NCBI GenBank assembly: GCA_035772405.1
Contig: JAYKKM010000309.1
Location: forward strand, 1,222,001 to 1,286,000
Direction: 5' to 3'
DNA: 64,000 bases
Source: Chrysogorgia sp. JL179-B06
Taxonomy: Eukaryota > Cnidaria > Anthozoa > Scleralcyonacea > Chrysogorgiidae
Positions 44,074-54,563 of this stretch are shown here, in pieces (position 1 is the stretch's first letter; each line of letters begins with the position of its first letter). The notes beneath the pieces were generated by a model. It ran no database searches and was not told the origin of the DNA. It saw nothing but the letters and a program-made list of their open reading frames with translations. Made by a program: the position numbers and the translations under genes.

Positions 44074-45199
44074 TTATACTTGTACAGTCCTTCGCTTTAT
44101 GACTTCCGTCACAATAAATGCACTGATCTCCAGAGTGCGGTTCTTGATGAACTCTCGATCGCGTGTTGTAAAGCTTCGTGTGCGATGTTCGTTTATGCGA
44201 AGGCGGCGAATGTTGGTTTTCTTTTAACACGTTGTGTTCTTCGACAGGGTTTATTTCCGTCCATCTTTTAATCTCCTTGAGTAGATCCTTGTACTCCCAC
44301 TCTTGCCATCCTTCTTTTCCGCGCACAAGGTCAGGCTTAATCCCCTTTAGCTTGTCTAGCGTTGATCTCACATTACCTTTGACGTCAGCGAGTCGCCCAA
44401 GGGTTTCTAAACTTTGCAATTTAAACCGCAACTGCTTGTAGAATTGTTTCACTTTCGTTGGACTTGTACCGGTTATAATTGGCAGTTCCATAATATTTTT
44501 CACATATGCGTTAACAATCTCGGTTGTCTGGCCGTACTCCGCTTCCAAAATAGCCTTTGCGTTGGCATAACCATCTTCATTAAAGGGTAGACCATCAATG
44601 TCTGTTCGCACGCTATCGACCAACAACTCCTTCAAATATCAAAACTTGGTCAGGCAATTTAATTTCGTGGAGTCAATTTCGGCAGTAAATTTCCCCCAGA
44701 AAGGTAACCAGTCTTCGACCTTTCCACTGAATGGTGTAATTGCCAACTTCGGCAGTTTTGCGGCCGAATTCAATTGATATACGGCGTGGGCGGCTTTCTC
44801 TTTATTGTGAGTCTTCTCGAACTCGATCTTCTGCTCCCACAGTTCTCGCTCGTGTTTCAAACTGCTTTGGTGCCTTTGAGCCGCTTTCACCTCTTCTTCT
44901 TTCATATCCATTTCCTTAAGTAGTTGTTTAATTCTCCTGGTTGATTCGTCTGCTTCCCGTAGGTGCGGCTCGATTTCGCGGTTCCATGTCGCTACCTCTA
45001 CGACGCTTTCTCCTTTCGAAAGCTTTCTCTCTTCGATGGTCTCTTTTAACGCACACACTGCTTCAACGATGGCGGCGATTGAACTTTGCTGTCGTTCAAA
45101 CGCTTCCCGATCTTGTTTGGCCAGTATGGCTCCAGTCTTGTCGACTCTGAAGTCCAGTGTTTTGATTTTGTTCCCTAGCTCCGTCAGTAATTTCTCCAT
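43847..45199 (-). pseudogene. BEL element 2: gag
   Basis: It starts MEKLLTELGNKIKTLDFR, has a coiled-coil segment (residues about 60-150) and the LPKLAITPFSGKVEDW motif of BEL gag. An in-frame TGA at 44,639-44,641 interrupts it; the same frame continues with YLKELLVDSVR and the capsid-like region (LGRLADVKGN, LDKLKGIKPDLV). Three zinc knuckles end it: CIYCDGSHKAKDC, CFNCTGSRHRANDC and CQKCQRRHHTSIC. One base change would explain the stop. The true gag reading ends near 43,910. Confidence 0.9.
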
Positions 45200-45252
45200 A
45201 TTTTAAACAGAATTATTTTGCTCTTGCTCGAGCGTCGCTTCACGGTTTGAAG

Positions 45253-45271
45253 AATCCTGCCGGGGTCGCCA
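45253..45271 (-). other. Primer-binding segment of BEL element 2
   Basis: On the minus strand TAG then TGGCGACCCCGGCAGGATT directly follows the 5' LTR, the expected place for a tRNA primer. The first element has the same TAG-TGG spacing with a different body, so the two families probably use different tRNAs. Confidence 0.75.
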
Positions 45272-45274
45272 CTA

Positions 45275-45511
45275 TGTCGTGAATGGCCTCGTAATAGTGT
45301 ATTCACAACACGTCACAAAATAGGTTTGGTTTTTCGTTTAATCACGATCACGCTCACATTGAAAATTACTCTCTCCCTCTCACTTATTTACCGTTTGCTC
45401 TCACTCGCTTATCAAGATTTAACTCTCCTATATTTAGCTGTCACATGTACTTGTAATATCCAATTAATAATTATAATCTTGCATACCACACATTCTCTGC
45501 TATTACCGACA
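45275..45511 (-). repeat. 5' LTR of BEL element 2
   Basis: 237 bp, bounded by TG...CA on the minus strand and followed outward by CAGC, the right target duplication. It contains a run of ACTCTCTCCCTCTCACTT on the plus strand. Confidence 0.92.
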
Positions 45512-45513
45512 CA

Positions 45514-45659
45514 GCCAATTTGTTTTTGATACCAGGAATATGTTTTGCTTTAAATAAGATGTTGTGCTTCAAGCAAACCAGCACCAGCTTACGAACGAAA
45601 AACATTAGTGACTTGTCGCGACATGATTGCTTATTGATAACATGAACCAGAGATTCCAA
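45514..45659 (-). pseudogene. DIRS-like RNase H end
   Basis: The minus frame reads SLVHVINKQSCRDKSLMFFV, then RKLVLVCLKHNI and KHIPGIKNKLA before it meets the BEL LTR. The ALVxVINxQS start and HIPGxxNxxAD tail are those of DIRS-type RNase H. The expected Asp of the tail is restored only across the insertion. Upstream the frame meets a stop at 45,663, and no RT is visible. Confidence 0.82.
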
Positions 45660-45660
45660 A

Positions 45661-46259
45661 TATTAAGCAGAATTCAGTTTATCTTACTAAAATAACTAAC
45701 CCTAAATTTTCTCGTGCACGCCATACTGCTTCTACTGGTCCATACAAGTCTGCTGTGTATGAAAGATTGCAATATGTTTTCATATCTTGGTAGATCTTAA
45801 TAATCCTCGATTAGTAGACTACTTGTAGTTGGCTAGAAGATTGACACATTAATAAAGTTTATAATAATAATAATAATTATCAGCCATATGAGACGTTATT
45901 TGGGACTGGGGGCTAGCCAGGTTAACTGCTTAATTCTCACTTTTCCCCGGTGAAGCGGAATCCTGGTTGCGACTGCATGCCGGGATCCAGGCCGGGCGGG
46001 ATGTTTTATCTTCATATGAACACATTTTTTTACTTCATATAAATACAACAAAAAAGATCCCGGTTTGCCAGGATGAAATCAATATTGCTAATTGGTTCTT
46101 TTGTCGCATTTTAAATCTCTCGGGCTTGCCAGTATTTTTTCCTCACGTGAACGCTGGCCCTAACCCTAACATTTAACACGGTATCTATTTCTGAGAACTG
46201 CTGCTCTACTTACTTATAAACGTTAAAGGGCATATAACGTCAAAATGTTTTCTTTGATC
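45661..46259. other. Non-coding stretch
   Basis: No recognisable gene. It contains an (ATA)n-like run near 45,870 and a CCCTAACCCTAAC word near 46,157. The 69-residue open frame at 45,967-46,176 lacks any motif I recognise. Confidence 0.45.
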
Positions 46260-47000
46260 AAAGACGATCAAAACAAGGTATAATGAAGATCATGACCAAG
46301 GCGACATCTACCACATCAACATTTTCAGAATCACGGAAATAACTCAGCAACCACTACTCAAGGGAAGAATGAAGACACGAGACTTCAAGGCCCAAATCGT
46401 TATCAACAACAGCCTCGCGACGGTTTTGGCCGATACAGGTGCAATTATTATTGTCTGTGGAAGAGAGCAAACACAAAGGATGATCAACACGAAAACCAAG
46501 ATCAAGCCATATAACAGCCCCACGATATCAGTGGATGGAATTGCCAAATGCGCGGTCACATTCGGAGCTACATCCATCCCAGTCGACTGGCACAGTATCG
46601 ACAGCCCATGTGACTTGCAGGCAATGTGCAGAGCAGCTTGGGATAATCAAGTTCGACGCTCAACCCGACGTCCTCCAACCAGTACGGATGATCCAATCCG
46701 GCAACAAGGAATCTCTTCAAGATATCCTGAAGAACTTCCCACAAAATTGGCCACGGAAAGATAAGATAAGATAAAAAACCACCAAGATAAGCTGCATGTC
46801 AGTGTTAAACCCGTCGCTACACCAGCACGACCAGTATCACTTGGAGCGTGCTGCCAAAGAAATTGAAAAGATGATAGAGCAAGACGTAATTGGAGAACAT
46901 CCGCCTACAGAACCAGCACCTTGGGTCTCCAATGCGGTCATTGCACCGAAAGCTGACGGCGCCATTCGTATGACCCTCGACGCGCGCAACCTTACCTTAC
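46260..47000 (+). pseudogene. Ty3-like retrotransposon fragment (protease and RT start)
   Basis: The frame at 46,369 has an aspartic protease site, TVLADTGAII, and a flap-like stretch, then shifts. A second frame gives EQLGIIKFDAQPDVLQPV and LQDILKNFPQ. A third (46,796 onward) gives the N-terminal RT segment AAKEIEKMIEQDVIGEHPPT, PAPWVSNAVIAPKADG and IRMTLDARN, which is diagnostic of Ty3-type RTs. After DARN the similarity stops abruptly at about 47,000, where LINE sequence begins. Two or three frameshifts and the missing rest of pol make it a relic. Confidence 0.8.
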
Positions 47001-48297
47001 CATACCTTATACCTCATTCATACATAACGGAATGTCTTGATATGTTTGGGATAGCGAAAAATGTTAAAGAATTCCTGAAAACAAGTTGGAGAACTGGAAA
47101 ACAGATTTAAGATCATGTGGCGAATAACTAGTGAATGCAAACATAAGGCATTTTTCAAGGTGACAGCCTATCCCCATGATTGCTGTTCGTCTTGTCATTT
47201 TGTGTATGATACCCTGTCAAGCATACTCCGAAAAGCAAATGCAGGATATGAGTTCAAGCAAATGAAATATAAAATAAATCATTTAGTTTTCAAGGAGCAG
47301 AGGAGGTCGGGGATTTATCAGCGTTGAAAGCTGCATCCGGAGAGTAGAAAATAGCATGGGTTGGTATTTCAAACATAGCGTTGATCCACTATTGGAGTAT
47401 GTGAGCGCTGGCAATATAATCGAAACTACAGATTGCATTGAGCCAAAAGAATATAAAAGAATAGAAGAAGAGGAACACGAGAGAACATGGAGAGAGAAAA
47501 AGGTGTATGGATAGTTGAACGTAATGGAGAACAGGTTGAGAAACAATTGTCCTGGACATGGATGTCCAAATCCGATCTAAAAGCTACCACTGAAGATTTG
47601 ATCTTTGCGGCACAGGAACAAGCGTTAAGAACAAACTATGTCACATTTCATATTCAAAAAGCAACTGAATCACCGTTGTGTAGAATGTGTGGCCAGAAAG
47701 GTGAAACTATTTGACACTCGATTAGTACCTGTAAGTGTAGTAAGCTGGCGCAAAGAGAATACAAAGGTAGACTTGACAATGTAGCCCGTAAAGTCCACTG
47801 GGAATTGTGGAGAAAATATTATCTGGAACATGTTGATAAATGGTATGAGCACCAACCACTAAGTGTAATGGAAAGTGGTATATAAAAGTTATTGTGGGGC
47901 TTCGATATTCAATGCGATCATGAAATTGAGCACAGAAGACCAGATCTGATTATAGTGGATAAAGAAAAGAAGGAAGCTTGTATTATTGACATTGCAGTAC
48001 CTGGAGACAATAGGGTAGGAGTGAAGGAAATGGAAAAAATTATGAAGTACCAGGATTTAAAAAGGGAAATAGCAAGAATGTGGAAGTTAAAACGTGTGGT
48101 TGTCCCAGTAGTTGGTGGTGCCCTGGGACTATATCAAAATTTTTTTGAAAAGATTGGGGCAGCAATACCAGTGGAAATACTACAAAAGACAGTATTACTT
48201 GGAACAGCGAGAATTATTCCACAGGGAGCCGTAACGTCTATTAGTGAAGCGAGTTTAACAGTAAATCGGGTTTATTTGGTATTTTGTACACAATAAT
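47001..48297 (+). pseudogene. R4/Dong-like LINE: RT end and RLE endonuclease
   Basis: From about 47,010 the sequence reads as the second half of a LINE RT (HSYITECLDMFGIAKNVKEF, then a damaged stretch where the catalytic box would lie, then LSSILRKANAGYEF and KINHLVF). A long linker with several frameshifts follows, then TWMSKSDLKATTEDLIFAAQ, the Cys-His zinc motif CRMCGQKGE...H...C (47,682-47,735), and the restriction-like endonuclease at 47,892-48,294: HRRPDLIIVDKEKKEACIID, then GVKEMEKIMKYQDLKREIAR, then VVGGALG. The PD...D...K/E layout fits RLE endonucleases. The element is 5'-truncated against the Ty3-like RT, as LINE insertions often are. Stops between the zinc motif and the endonuclease (47,713 and 47,884) show decay. 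Confidence 0.85.
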
Positions 48298-49240
48298 TGT
48301 ATTAAATCGCTATTAAAATATTCTTACTTGTTAATTTTGTCGACAATCAGGACAAATTACAGGCAACCAGACCAGAAAGGCAACGAGTCAGTGTTTACAT
48401 CAATTCGGAAGGCCGCTGCCTCCTCCGCAGGCTCTTAATCGGGAGTGGGCAGGCGGGACGGCGCAGGCTGGCAATAGAGTGCTAGCAATGGTTGATGGGA
48501 AGGTGATAAAAAGCAATGGTTGATGGGAAGGCGATAAACGAAAATGTTAGAGCCTGCGAAATCGTGGGTCGAAACTCTGCAAATTTGATCGAAACATTGC
48601 AAATTGGCTTTGGAAATGGCGAAGACGCGAAGTCGCTTGACAAACTTGCAGCTAGAGACGCCGATGCCATATTGGTCTATATAAATCGCTCTTTGTAGGT
48701 GAAAACCGCGTGTGATTATCGTATTCGAGTATTAAATAACAGCGCACGAGTGTTTTAATATTAAACGGCGATTATACCGCCGAGTGTTTTACCAGCTTCT
48801 CGAGTGCCGTTATAACGGCATATATTGTATTTGATAATCGATATATACACTGTAAAGGTGGAAATCATTCAAACTCAGGTACGTCGGTAGTAATAGCACA
48901 TGGCAATATAATATAATATATCATCAGTCATCACCCACCCTTGTTTACAGCTTTTTATGACAACGTTACGCCTCCATAGTTATGCAATTTAAACTATATT
49001 TTGTCAGTGTTTGACCTGGAATAATTTACTATATCCTGCATATTTCCTCTACAAAGCATATTAATATTCATATAAAGCAAAAGTGTACTGGTATTTTGGC
49101 AATTATAGGGCGTATATGTTCACCCGAATAATTTAAAAATTGTCATCGAACTATAGTATTTTACCTATAAATCTTTAATTTAAACGTCATCGACAAGTAT
49201 TTTATATTGTCAGACCAATATTGCGTTGGCGCAATTCCTG
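48298..49240. other. Non-coding stretch after the LINE
   Basis: A 60-residue open frame (48,516-48,698) has balanced composition but no motif I know. A near-repeat of GCAATGGTTGATGGGAAGG occurs twice at about 48,485 and 48,514. Nothing else is recognisable. Confidence 0.45.
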
Positions 49241-49261
49241 TCTCTAGCTGCAAATCCCTGA

Positions 49262-49385
49262 TCTCTATATAGAGATTACTCAAATTAGTGGCCATTACAG
49301 AGAACTCCATTACAGAGAACTCCATAATCGCTGATCTCTATATAGAGATTACTCAAATTAGTGGCCATTACAGAGAACTCCATTT
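49262..49385. repeat. Tandem duplication with ATCTCTATATAGAGAT palindrome
   Basis: The block CTGATCTCTATATAGAGATT, ACTCAAATTAGTGGCCATTA, CAGAGAACTCC occurs twice with a short extra GAGAACTCCATTACA between. Each copy has a perfect 16-bp palindrome. Confidence 0.8.
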
Positions 49386-49654
49386 TGGATGCAGGATTTC
49401 CCAGTCGCTTCTCGCTCTCTCCCCTTCCCGTCGTTCCTCGCGCGTCTTCATCTCAAATTTCCGCGCGCCGGCTCTCGTAATTTGTACGCGAGCGACTGGG
49501 GACGAGGCAGGGAAGGCCGTTGACTGTGGTTGCCCCGCCCCCTTCGTTAGCGTCTCGCGCGCTTGTCACATTTAAATTCAGAAGGCCGTTAGACCGCCCC
49601 TTCGTTCAACAATTCAACAATTCGACTTCGAATTTTCGGCTCTTTCTAAGTGTA

Positions 49655-49850
49655 ATGCGTGTGTCATCGGCTTCCACGAGGGGAGGGACCCCGGGCACAT
49701 GTGGGTACTTTCCAAACGTCTAGTGCTATTCACCCACCTACTGGGGCATTATTTTTCATCGGAGAAGTATTTGCCCCAAAGTCCCCATAAAGTCCCCACA
49801 TTTCTCCACGTATGCCCCCCCCCCCTCGTGGAAGTCGATGACACACGCAT
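49655..49850. mobile_element. 196-bp MITE
   Basis: ATGCGTGTGTCATCGGCTTC plus CACGAGGGG at the left pairs with the complement at the right with one change (CGACTTCC). The middle has GC-rich CCCC/GGGG words and a C run. No coding sequence. Confidence 0.75.
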
Positions 49851-49918
49851 AAGCATGCCTCAATATGGGTGTACTGTGTCTCTACCTATATACATATATG
49901 CACCTATAGACCTATGCA

Positions 49919-50050
49919 ACATATATAGAACCTATTGAACCTATTGAGCCTATAGAACCTATAGAACCCATAGAGCCTATAGAATCTATATAATCTATTG
50001 AGCCTATAGAACGTATATAGCCTACATTGAGTCTATAGAGCCTATAGAGC
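49919..50050. repeat. 9-bp minisatellite (GARCCTATA)n
   Basis: About 14 imperfect copies of GAGCCTATA / GAACCTATT. In the minus strand it reads as an Ile-Gly-Ser repeat, which explains the artefactual open frames. It ends exactly where BEL element 3 coding begins, so it marks the truncation point. Confidence 0.85.
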
Positions 50051-51768
50051 CTGAACAGTTTGTTTCCGCGAGAGTTGGAGAAATACAGAGTAACACCGAT
50101 CCAACGCAATGGAGACACATTCCCAGCGAATCAAATGTAGCCGATGATGTCTCTTGAGGGATTGCAGTTTGCAACTTAAGTGAAAGATGGCAACGAGGAT
50201 CGGAGTTTTTGCGCATGCTGAAGGAATATTGGCCGCAAGACAAGCCAACGCCGGACGAAGAGGGTCCGCAACATAATCTGCACTGTGACATCACACAAAC
50301 AGGCGATCAACAGAAAGAAGTTTTCCAGCTGGATAAAATTGGTCAGAGTAACAGCATATGTCTTGAGATTTCTACGCAACATTCGTGCAAAGAGCCAAAG
50401 TTCGAATGCAAGAAACACAGAGGACGAACAAAGATCAGATTTTCTTAATCTCCAGGAACTCGAAAATGCTGAGCAGTACTGGATCAAAGACGCGCAGAAA
50501 CGTCTTCACATCCGTGTCACAAAGGGAGAGCTCAAAACGTTGAGTCCATTCACAGATAAAGAAGGAGTGATTAGAGTTGGTGGTAGAGAAGACAAGGCTT
50601 TGGTATCGTACGAACTGAAACAACCAGCATTATTGCCATATGACAGTTGGATATCTCTTCTGATCACCCGCCACGCACACAGGTTTGGCACAATGGAGTA
50701 GCAACAACAACAGCTTAAGTGAAACGAAATTACTGCATCATCAGAGGACACGATTTGGCGAAATCAGTTAAACACAAGTGCGTGTTCTGCCGAGAGATAC
50801 AGCCTAAGCCTGAATCCCAAGTTATGGCCGACTTACCGGAATCCCGATTAGCACCGTATACACCACCGTTCGACTATACGTCCTGCGATTACTTTGGGCC
50901 ATACCATGTAAAGATTGCGCGCAACAAGACCACGAAGCATTATGGGGTCATCTTTACCTGTCTTATAACACCAGCGCAGTTCACCTGGAATTTGCTGTCG
51001 ATTGTTCCACCATGGATTTTATGCAAGTGCTGCGCAGATTCTTCGCCATCAGAGGTTACCCGAAACGTATGATCAGCGACAACGGGACACAACTGGTCGG
51101 CACTTTTGAAGAATTACGCGAAATGATAAAAGGATGGGATGCCAAGAACCTTCACGAATTATCTGCCGAACAATGGATGGAGTGGAGATTTATCACGCCA
51201 GGAGCGCCACCCCAAAACGGATGCGCTGAAGCACTCGTGAAGAGTTTCAATATTGCCTTGAAGAAAGCTATCGGAAATCACGTCCTGACGCCATTCAAGC
51301 TTTACGCCTATTAGAAGTTGCCAACCTTGTAAATCAGCGTCCCATTGGAAGAATACCGAACGACCCGGATGATGGCGCATATATCTGCCCGAACGACATG
51401 TTAATTGCAAGAGCATCGTCACAAGTACCACAAGGACCCTTCGTCGAGACCAGAAATCCCCGAAAGAGAGTGGAGTTCGTGCAGAAGATAGTTGATTCCT
51501 TTTGGCGACGTTGGACCCGCGATGTCTTTCCGTCATTATTTCCGCGAAATAAATGGAACGCGACAACCCGCAATGTATAAGAGTTGACGACGTGGTGATG
51601 CTGGCAGATCCTAACGCCATTCGTGGAAATTGGACAATAGGAATAGTTACCGAAGTGTACCCTGGCAAAGATGGACGAGTCCGAAATATCACTATCAAGA
51701 CGTCCGGAAACGAGTACAACAGAACAATCACCAAAATAGCAGTTATCCAACCAGCAGAAGGTTATTAG
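50051..51768 (+). pseudogene. BEL/Pao element 3: end of RNase H, integrase and C-terminal domain
   Basis: The first piece resembles the RNase H tail (PTQWRHIPSESNVADDVS, stop in place of Arg, then RGSEFL). Next come the linker with YWIKDAQ and FTDKEGVIRVGGR, the zinc region (CVFC) and integrase core: DYFGPY holds the first acid, then ISDNGTQLVG, then GAPPQNGCAEALVK. The typical third Glu is therefore in GCAEALVK. The C-terminal domain (DDVVMLADPNAIRGNW, GKDGRVRNI) ends in VIQPAEGY and a stop at 51,768. It is spread over at least four frames (breaks near 50,700, 51,040 and 51,310, with one more near 51,570). It is on the plus strand, opposite to elements 1 and 2, and is a different, older family. 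Gag, protease and RT are missing. Confidence 0.87.
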
Positions 51769-51781
51769 AATGCGTGCCATT

Positions 51782-52260
51782 GGGGGGAGAATGTTTCACA
51801 AGACTCCATGTTTCGCAAGACTCTCAGGAAGTACGAACATGTATGCATTTATTAGTTATTATTATTTGGTTTATATTTGATTAGCAAGACAATTACGTCA
51901 CGAACTTAGAAAACGCTTTAATATGATTTAGAATGATTTAGTTAGTACCGTGTTGCAATCAGCAGAAGAAAGACTATTATATCCTGTGAACCGCTTACCT
52001 GTGTCAGCTAACCTGTTTTACCGTTGTTTTATAATGTAGTTAAAAGTAATCCGTCGCAGAAGTAAGCACAAATTTAATGTCTACGTTAAGTAGAAATATT
52101 CTTTTATTTATTTAGTTTTAGTTATGAACAATGTATTTTTACGAATTTGTAGATCGAATAACTAGCGAGATTATCGAAAGGCAGAATCTTTTATTATTTT
52201 ATTAAATATTCAACTATACGATTTGTGGATTTGCAGCAGTCAAGCTCCAACGGATCACTC
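51782..52260 (+). repeat. Purine tract and probable 3' LTR of BEL element 3
   Basis: Twelve bases after the stop, GGGGGGAGAA is followed by TGTTTCACAAGACTCC, the usual arrangement of a purine tract directly before an LTR. The LTR end is not fixed because no second copy exists here; 52,260 is a guess. Confidence 0.5.
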
Positions 52261-52647
52261 TGAGTTACTGTTTTTAAACTTTTTAAACTTGCTTTTATTT
52301 ATAAAGCCACTGAGAAATTAGACTGCAAAATGTTGTATACGTTGAAGAAAAACTAAATAACAGGGTGCTGTTACAATTCCATAACGCAACTATGGTAATA
52401 ATTATTTTGGGCATTCGCTTACACAATATGTAACTGCATACACTAATACGTTGCGGAAATTGCGCAAAAATATTGTGAACATTCGCTTGACCTTGACGCG
52501 ACCTATTCAGCAAATATGATTTAATGACGCCATAGCGTTTATCATTACAGCACCAGGTCTGCCCGAGACTAATAAACTATAGAGAAAGTGTACTCTCCAA
52601 AGTTTACGATATTTTATGTTGTATTTCACAGTTTATACAGTATAATC
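52261..52647. other. Non-coding stretch
   Basis: AT-rich, no gene recognised. It ends with TA (52,648-52,649), the left target duplication of the next element. Confidence 0.45.
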
Positions 52648-52669
52648 TACGGTGGCCCATAACTATCAC

Positions 52670-52895
52670 CACATTAACAAATTGTCAACATCATTAACAA
52701 CTTATTGACAGCATTAACAAATTATTCACAACATTAACAAATTGTTCACAACATTAACAAATTGTTCACAACATTAACAAATTGACCACAACATTAACAA
52801 ATTATTCACAACATTAACAAATTGACCACGACATTAACAAATTATTCACAACATTAACAAATTGTTCACAACATTAACAAATTGACCAGTAAACA
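52670..52895. repeat. 20-bp tandem array, left portion
   Basis: About 11 copies of ACATTAACAAATTRTTCACA with variants TTGACCAC and TTGTCAAC. The array continues at 59,337 on the other side of the Kolobok insertion. Confidence 0.9.
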
Positions 52896-53041
52896 TTAAA
52901 GAATGTGTGTCAACCGGCATGCATTGCGCGCTTTTGTTATTATTATGATTCCGGGAGTGATACTTCATTTTATATTCGCGTATTGACCAGAATACAATCG
53001 CACACGCAACTGATTTCAAAAACCTTTAAAATCAGCTTAAA

Positions 53042-54312
53042 ATGTCTGATTCCGACTCTGATCTGGCTGTGTCTGTCTACGATCCGGAAGACAATCTTAA
53101 TTTTTACGGTTCTCCGGTTGAAAGAGACAACATATCGGAGCCTGAGCTTGAAGAGACTGCACCTACAGCCAATGCTGTCGCTGCCATAATTGAAAACATT
53201 GAACCAGAACGAACCCAGGTAAGTTCGAATTTTCAGTAATTTGTTGACATATATTATGCCTTTATATCTACCTATCTGAATATCTATTTGTTGTGTTTAT
53301 TTCGCAGTTTTGCAGCTGTAAGAACACATGCAGCAGACGTAGTGGAAGAAAGAAGCGTGGCTGTCCGTGCCGTGATGAAAATTTGCATTGTTGCGACAAA
53401 TGTTCATGTGGGACAAAGAAGTCTTGTTGTAAAAACAAGGAACAATGTGCTGTCGGTAGTACGAATGCAGACGCTGGAAAGAATGCTTTTGAACGCCATC
53501 AAGCAGCAATCCAGGATGCCAAACTTGAAATTATGGTAAGTTTACCGTGCACGCATTCTGTATTATCGTATATAAATATATACAAGAAAACTTTTCACAT
53601 TGTGCGTCCTAATAAATAATTCATTGTTTTTTCCCATTCTTCGACTCAGTTCAATATGGCTGTCACGAAATTTGGCATTTCGTATATACACATAACCAGT
53701 CTATCAATGCATAGACACATTTGAAACGGTGGTTTTATATATGCATATATTTTAATAGGCTGTTCTGGTTTACATGTTTATAATCAATTTATTATAATCA
53801 ATTTATTTATTTTATTATAGGACTTTGTTGAAGGATTGACTGCTGATCAAAAAGACAACATTCTGCTGAATTTGTTATCCAATGGCAAAGGCAGTTTGGA
53901 TTATGCCAAGAATTTGGTCAAGTTTGGCCCTGGTGATGGTGGAGTTCCACCTGTCCCGGATGGAAAACCTAGCTGGTGTGTGTGTGGTGTCTGTCGGGTA
54001 ATGCCTACAGAAGAGGAGAATAAATGTTGTGGCAAGATCCGATGTGTTACATCATTTGTAACCTTTCAGAACACATGTACTGACAGGGATGTCTTGATCA
54101 TTTGCATTAGAGCAAGATGTGACATAAGAGTAGAAGATCCTGACTATTCCACAAACAGTTACCGCAAAGCTGCTTACCGTCAGTTCATCCTTTGGAGGTA
54201 CAAGAAATTGGGAAGGGGCAATCGAAAGGTGTGCCCATCATGTGTAGTATTGGCAATCAGACATATTTTCCCAGCTGATGATGGAAACTATATGGGTTTC
54301 AAGAGAGCTTGA
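53042..54312 (+). CDS. Cys-rich protein with P2X7-ballast-type C-terminal domain
   Basis: Three exons (53,042-53,218; 53,308-53,535; 53,821-54,312) with GT-AG introns in phase 0 give 298 residues without a stop. Exon 1 is acidic and Ser/Asp-rich (MSDSDSDLAVSVYDPEDN). Exon 2 has a dense cysteine block, CSCKNTC...RGCPCR...CCDKCSCG..KSCC, like CXC-type metal-binding modules, and then a helix. Exon 3 carries the ballast-like domain: WCVCGVCRVMPTEEENKCC, then C..F..C, RCDIR, YRKAAYRQFILWRYKKLG, PSCVVLAIRHIFP and DGNYMGF. In vertebrate P2X7 receptors the matching intracellular domain binds zinc and guanine nucleotide; here there is no membrane segment or ATP-binding ectodomain, so it is not a receptor. 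Its place inside a transposon suggests a mobile-element accessory protein, perhaps DNA-binding. That role is inference. Confidence 0.85.
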
Positions 54313-54344
54313 CATTATTTTGTAATTATTTCATACATGATTTA

Positions 54345-54561
54345 CTGTAATCTCTGTAATAAGCCCCCTCTCTCAAATATTCACCTCGTTTTAGATGAAG
54401 AAATGTGAAAGAGCCCCTAGTCTCCCACCCCCATGCTACCCATTCATACAAAAGCACAAGTGTTTTCATAAGGTCTTATGGTTTTCATTGCACATTGTAC
54501 TGTGCTTGAACAAAGTGTCCTGAGCAAATAAGCCACCAGGGGCTTATTAGAAAGATTACAG
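54345..54561. mobile_element. 217-bp MITE with TA duplication, inside the Kolobok element
   Basis: CTGTAATCTCTGTAATAAGC at the left and the complement of GCTTATTAGAAAGATTACAG at the right are inverted ends, flanked by TA (54,343-54,344 and 54,562-54,563). It lies between the two convergent genes and is the third level of nesting. Confidence 0.8.
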
Positions 54562-54563
54562 TA

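Larger units (their letters stand above)
39511..45511 (-). mobile_element. BEL/Pao LTR retrotransposon 2, full length, inactivated
   Basis: It runs from 45,511 to 39,511. LTRs of 237 and 221 bp (start TGTCGG, end ACGACA) flank gag, protease, RT, RNase H, integrase and the C-terminal domain. A primer segment follows the 5' LTR and a purine tract (ATGGGGGAGTG) abuts the 3' LTR. CAGC flanks both sides (39,507-39,510 and 45,512-45,515). It sits in a DIRS-like element. Inactivating events are one nonsense codon in gag, a frameshift at the gag/protease border, a 205-bp tandem duplication in pol and a 16-bp duplication near the C-terminus. Most frames are otherwise long, so decay is recent compared with element 1. 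Confidence 0.94.
38580..45660 (-). mobile_element. DIRS-like retrotransposon remnant split by BEL element 2
   Basis: On the minus strand an RNase H end (45,659-45,514) lies immediately upstream of the BEL element, and the matching reading frame resumes at 39,510 and runs into a tyrosine recombinase ending near 38,592. The order RNase H then tyrosine recombinase is that of DIRS-type elements. The 4-bp word CAGC at the BEL insertion site is present on both sides, and the codon phase is continuous if one copy is ignored. Both outer ends are lost: the RT is absent beyond 45,660 and the recombinase is cut at the TA run. Confidence 0.88.

Noticed and set aside
48516..48698. 60-residue frame as a small host gene
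   Set aside because: Balanced composition but no recognised motif, promoter or splice site; left as part of a non-coding stretch.
53042..54312. A P2X receptor gene
   Set aside because: There are no transmembrane segments and no ATP-binding ectodomain; only the ballast-type C-terminal domain is present, preceded by an acidic and a Cys-rich exon.
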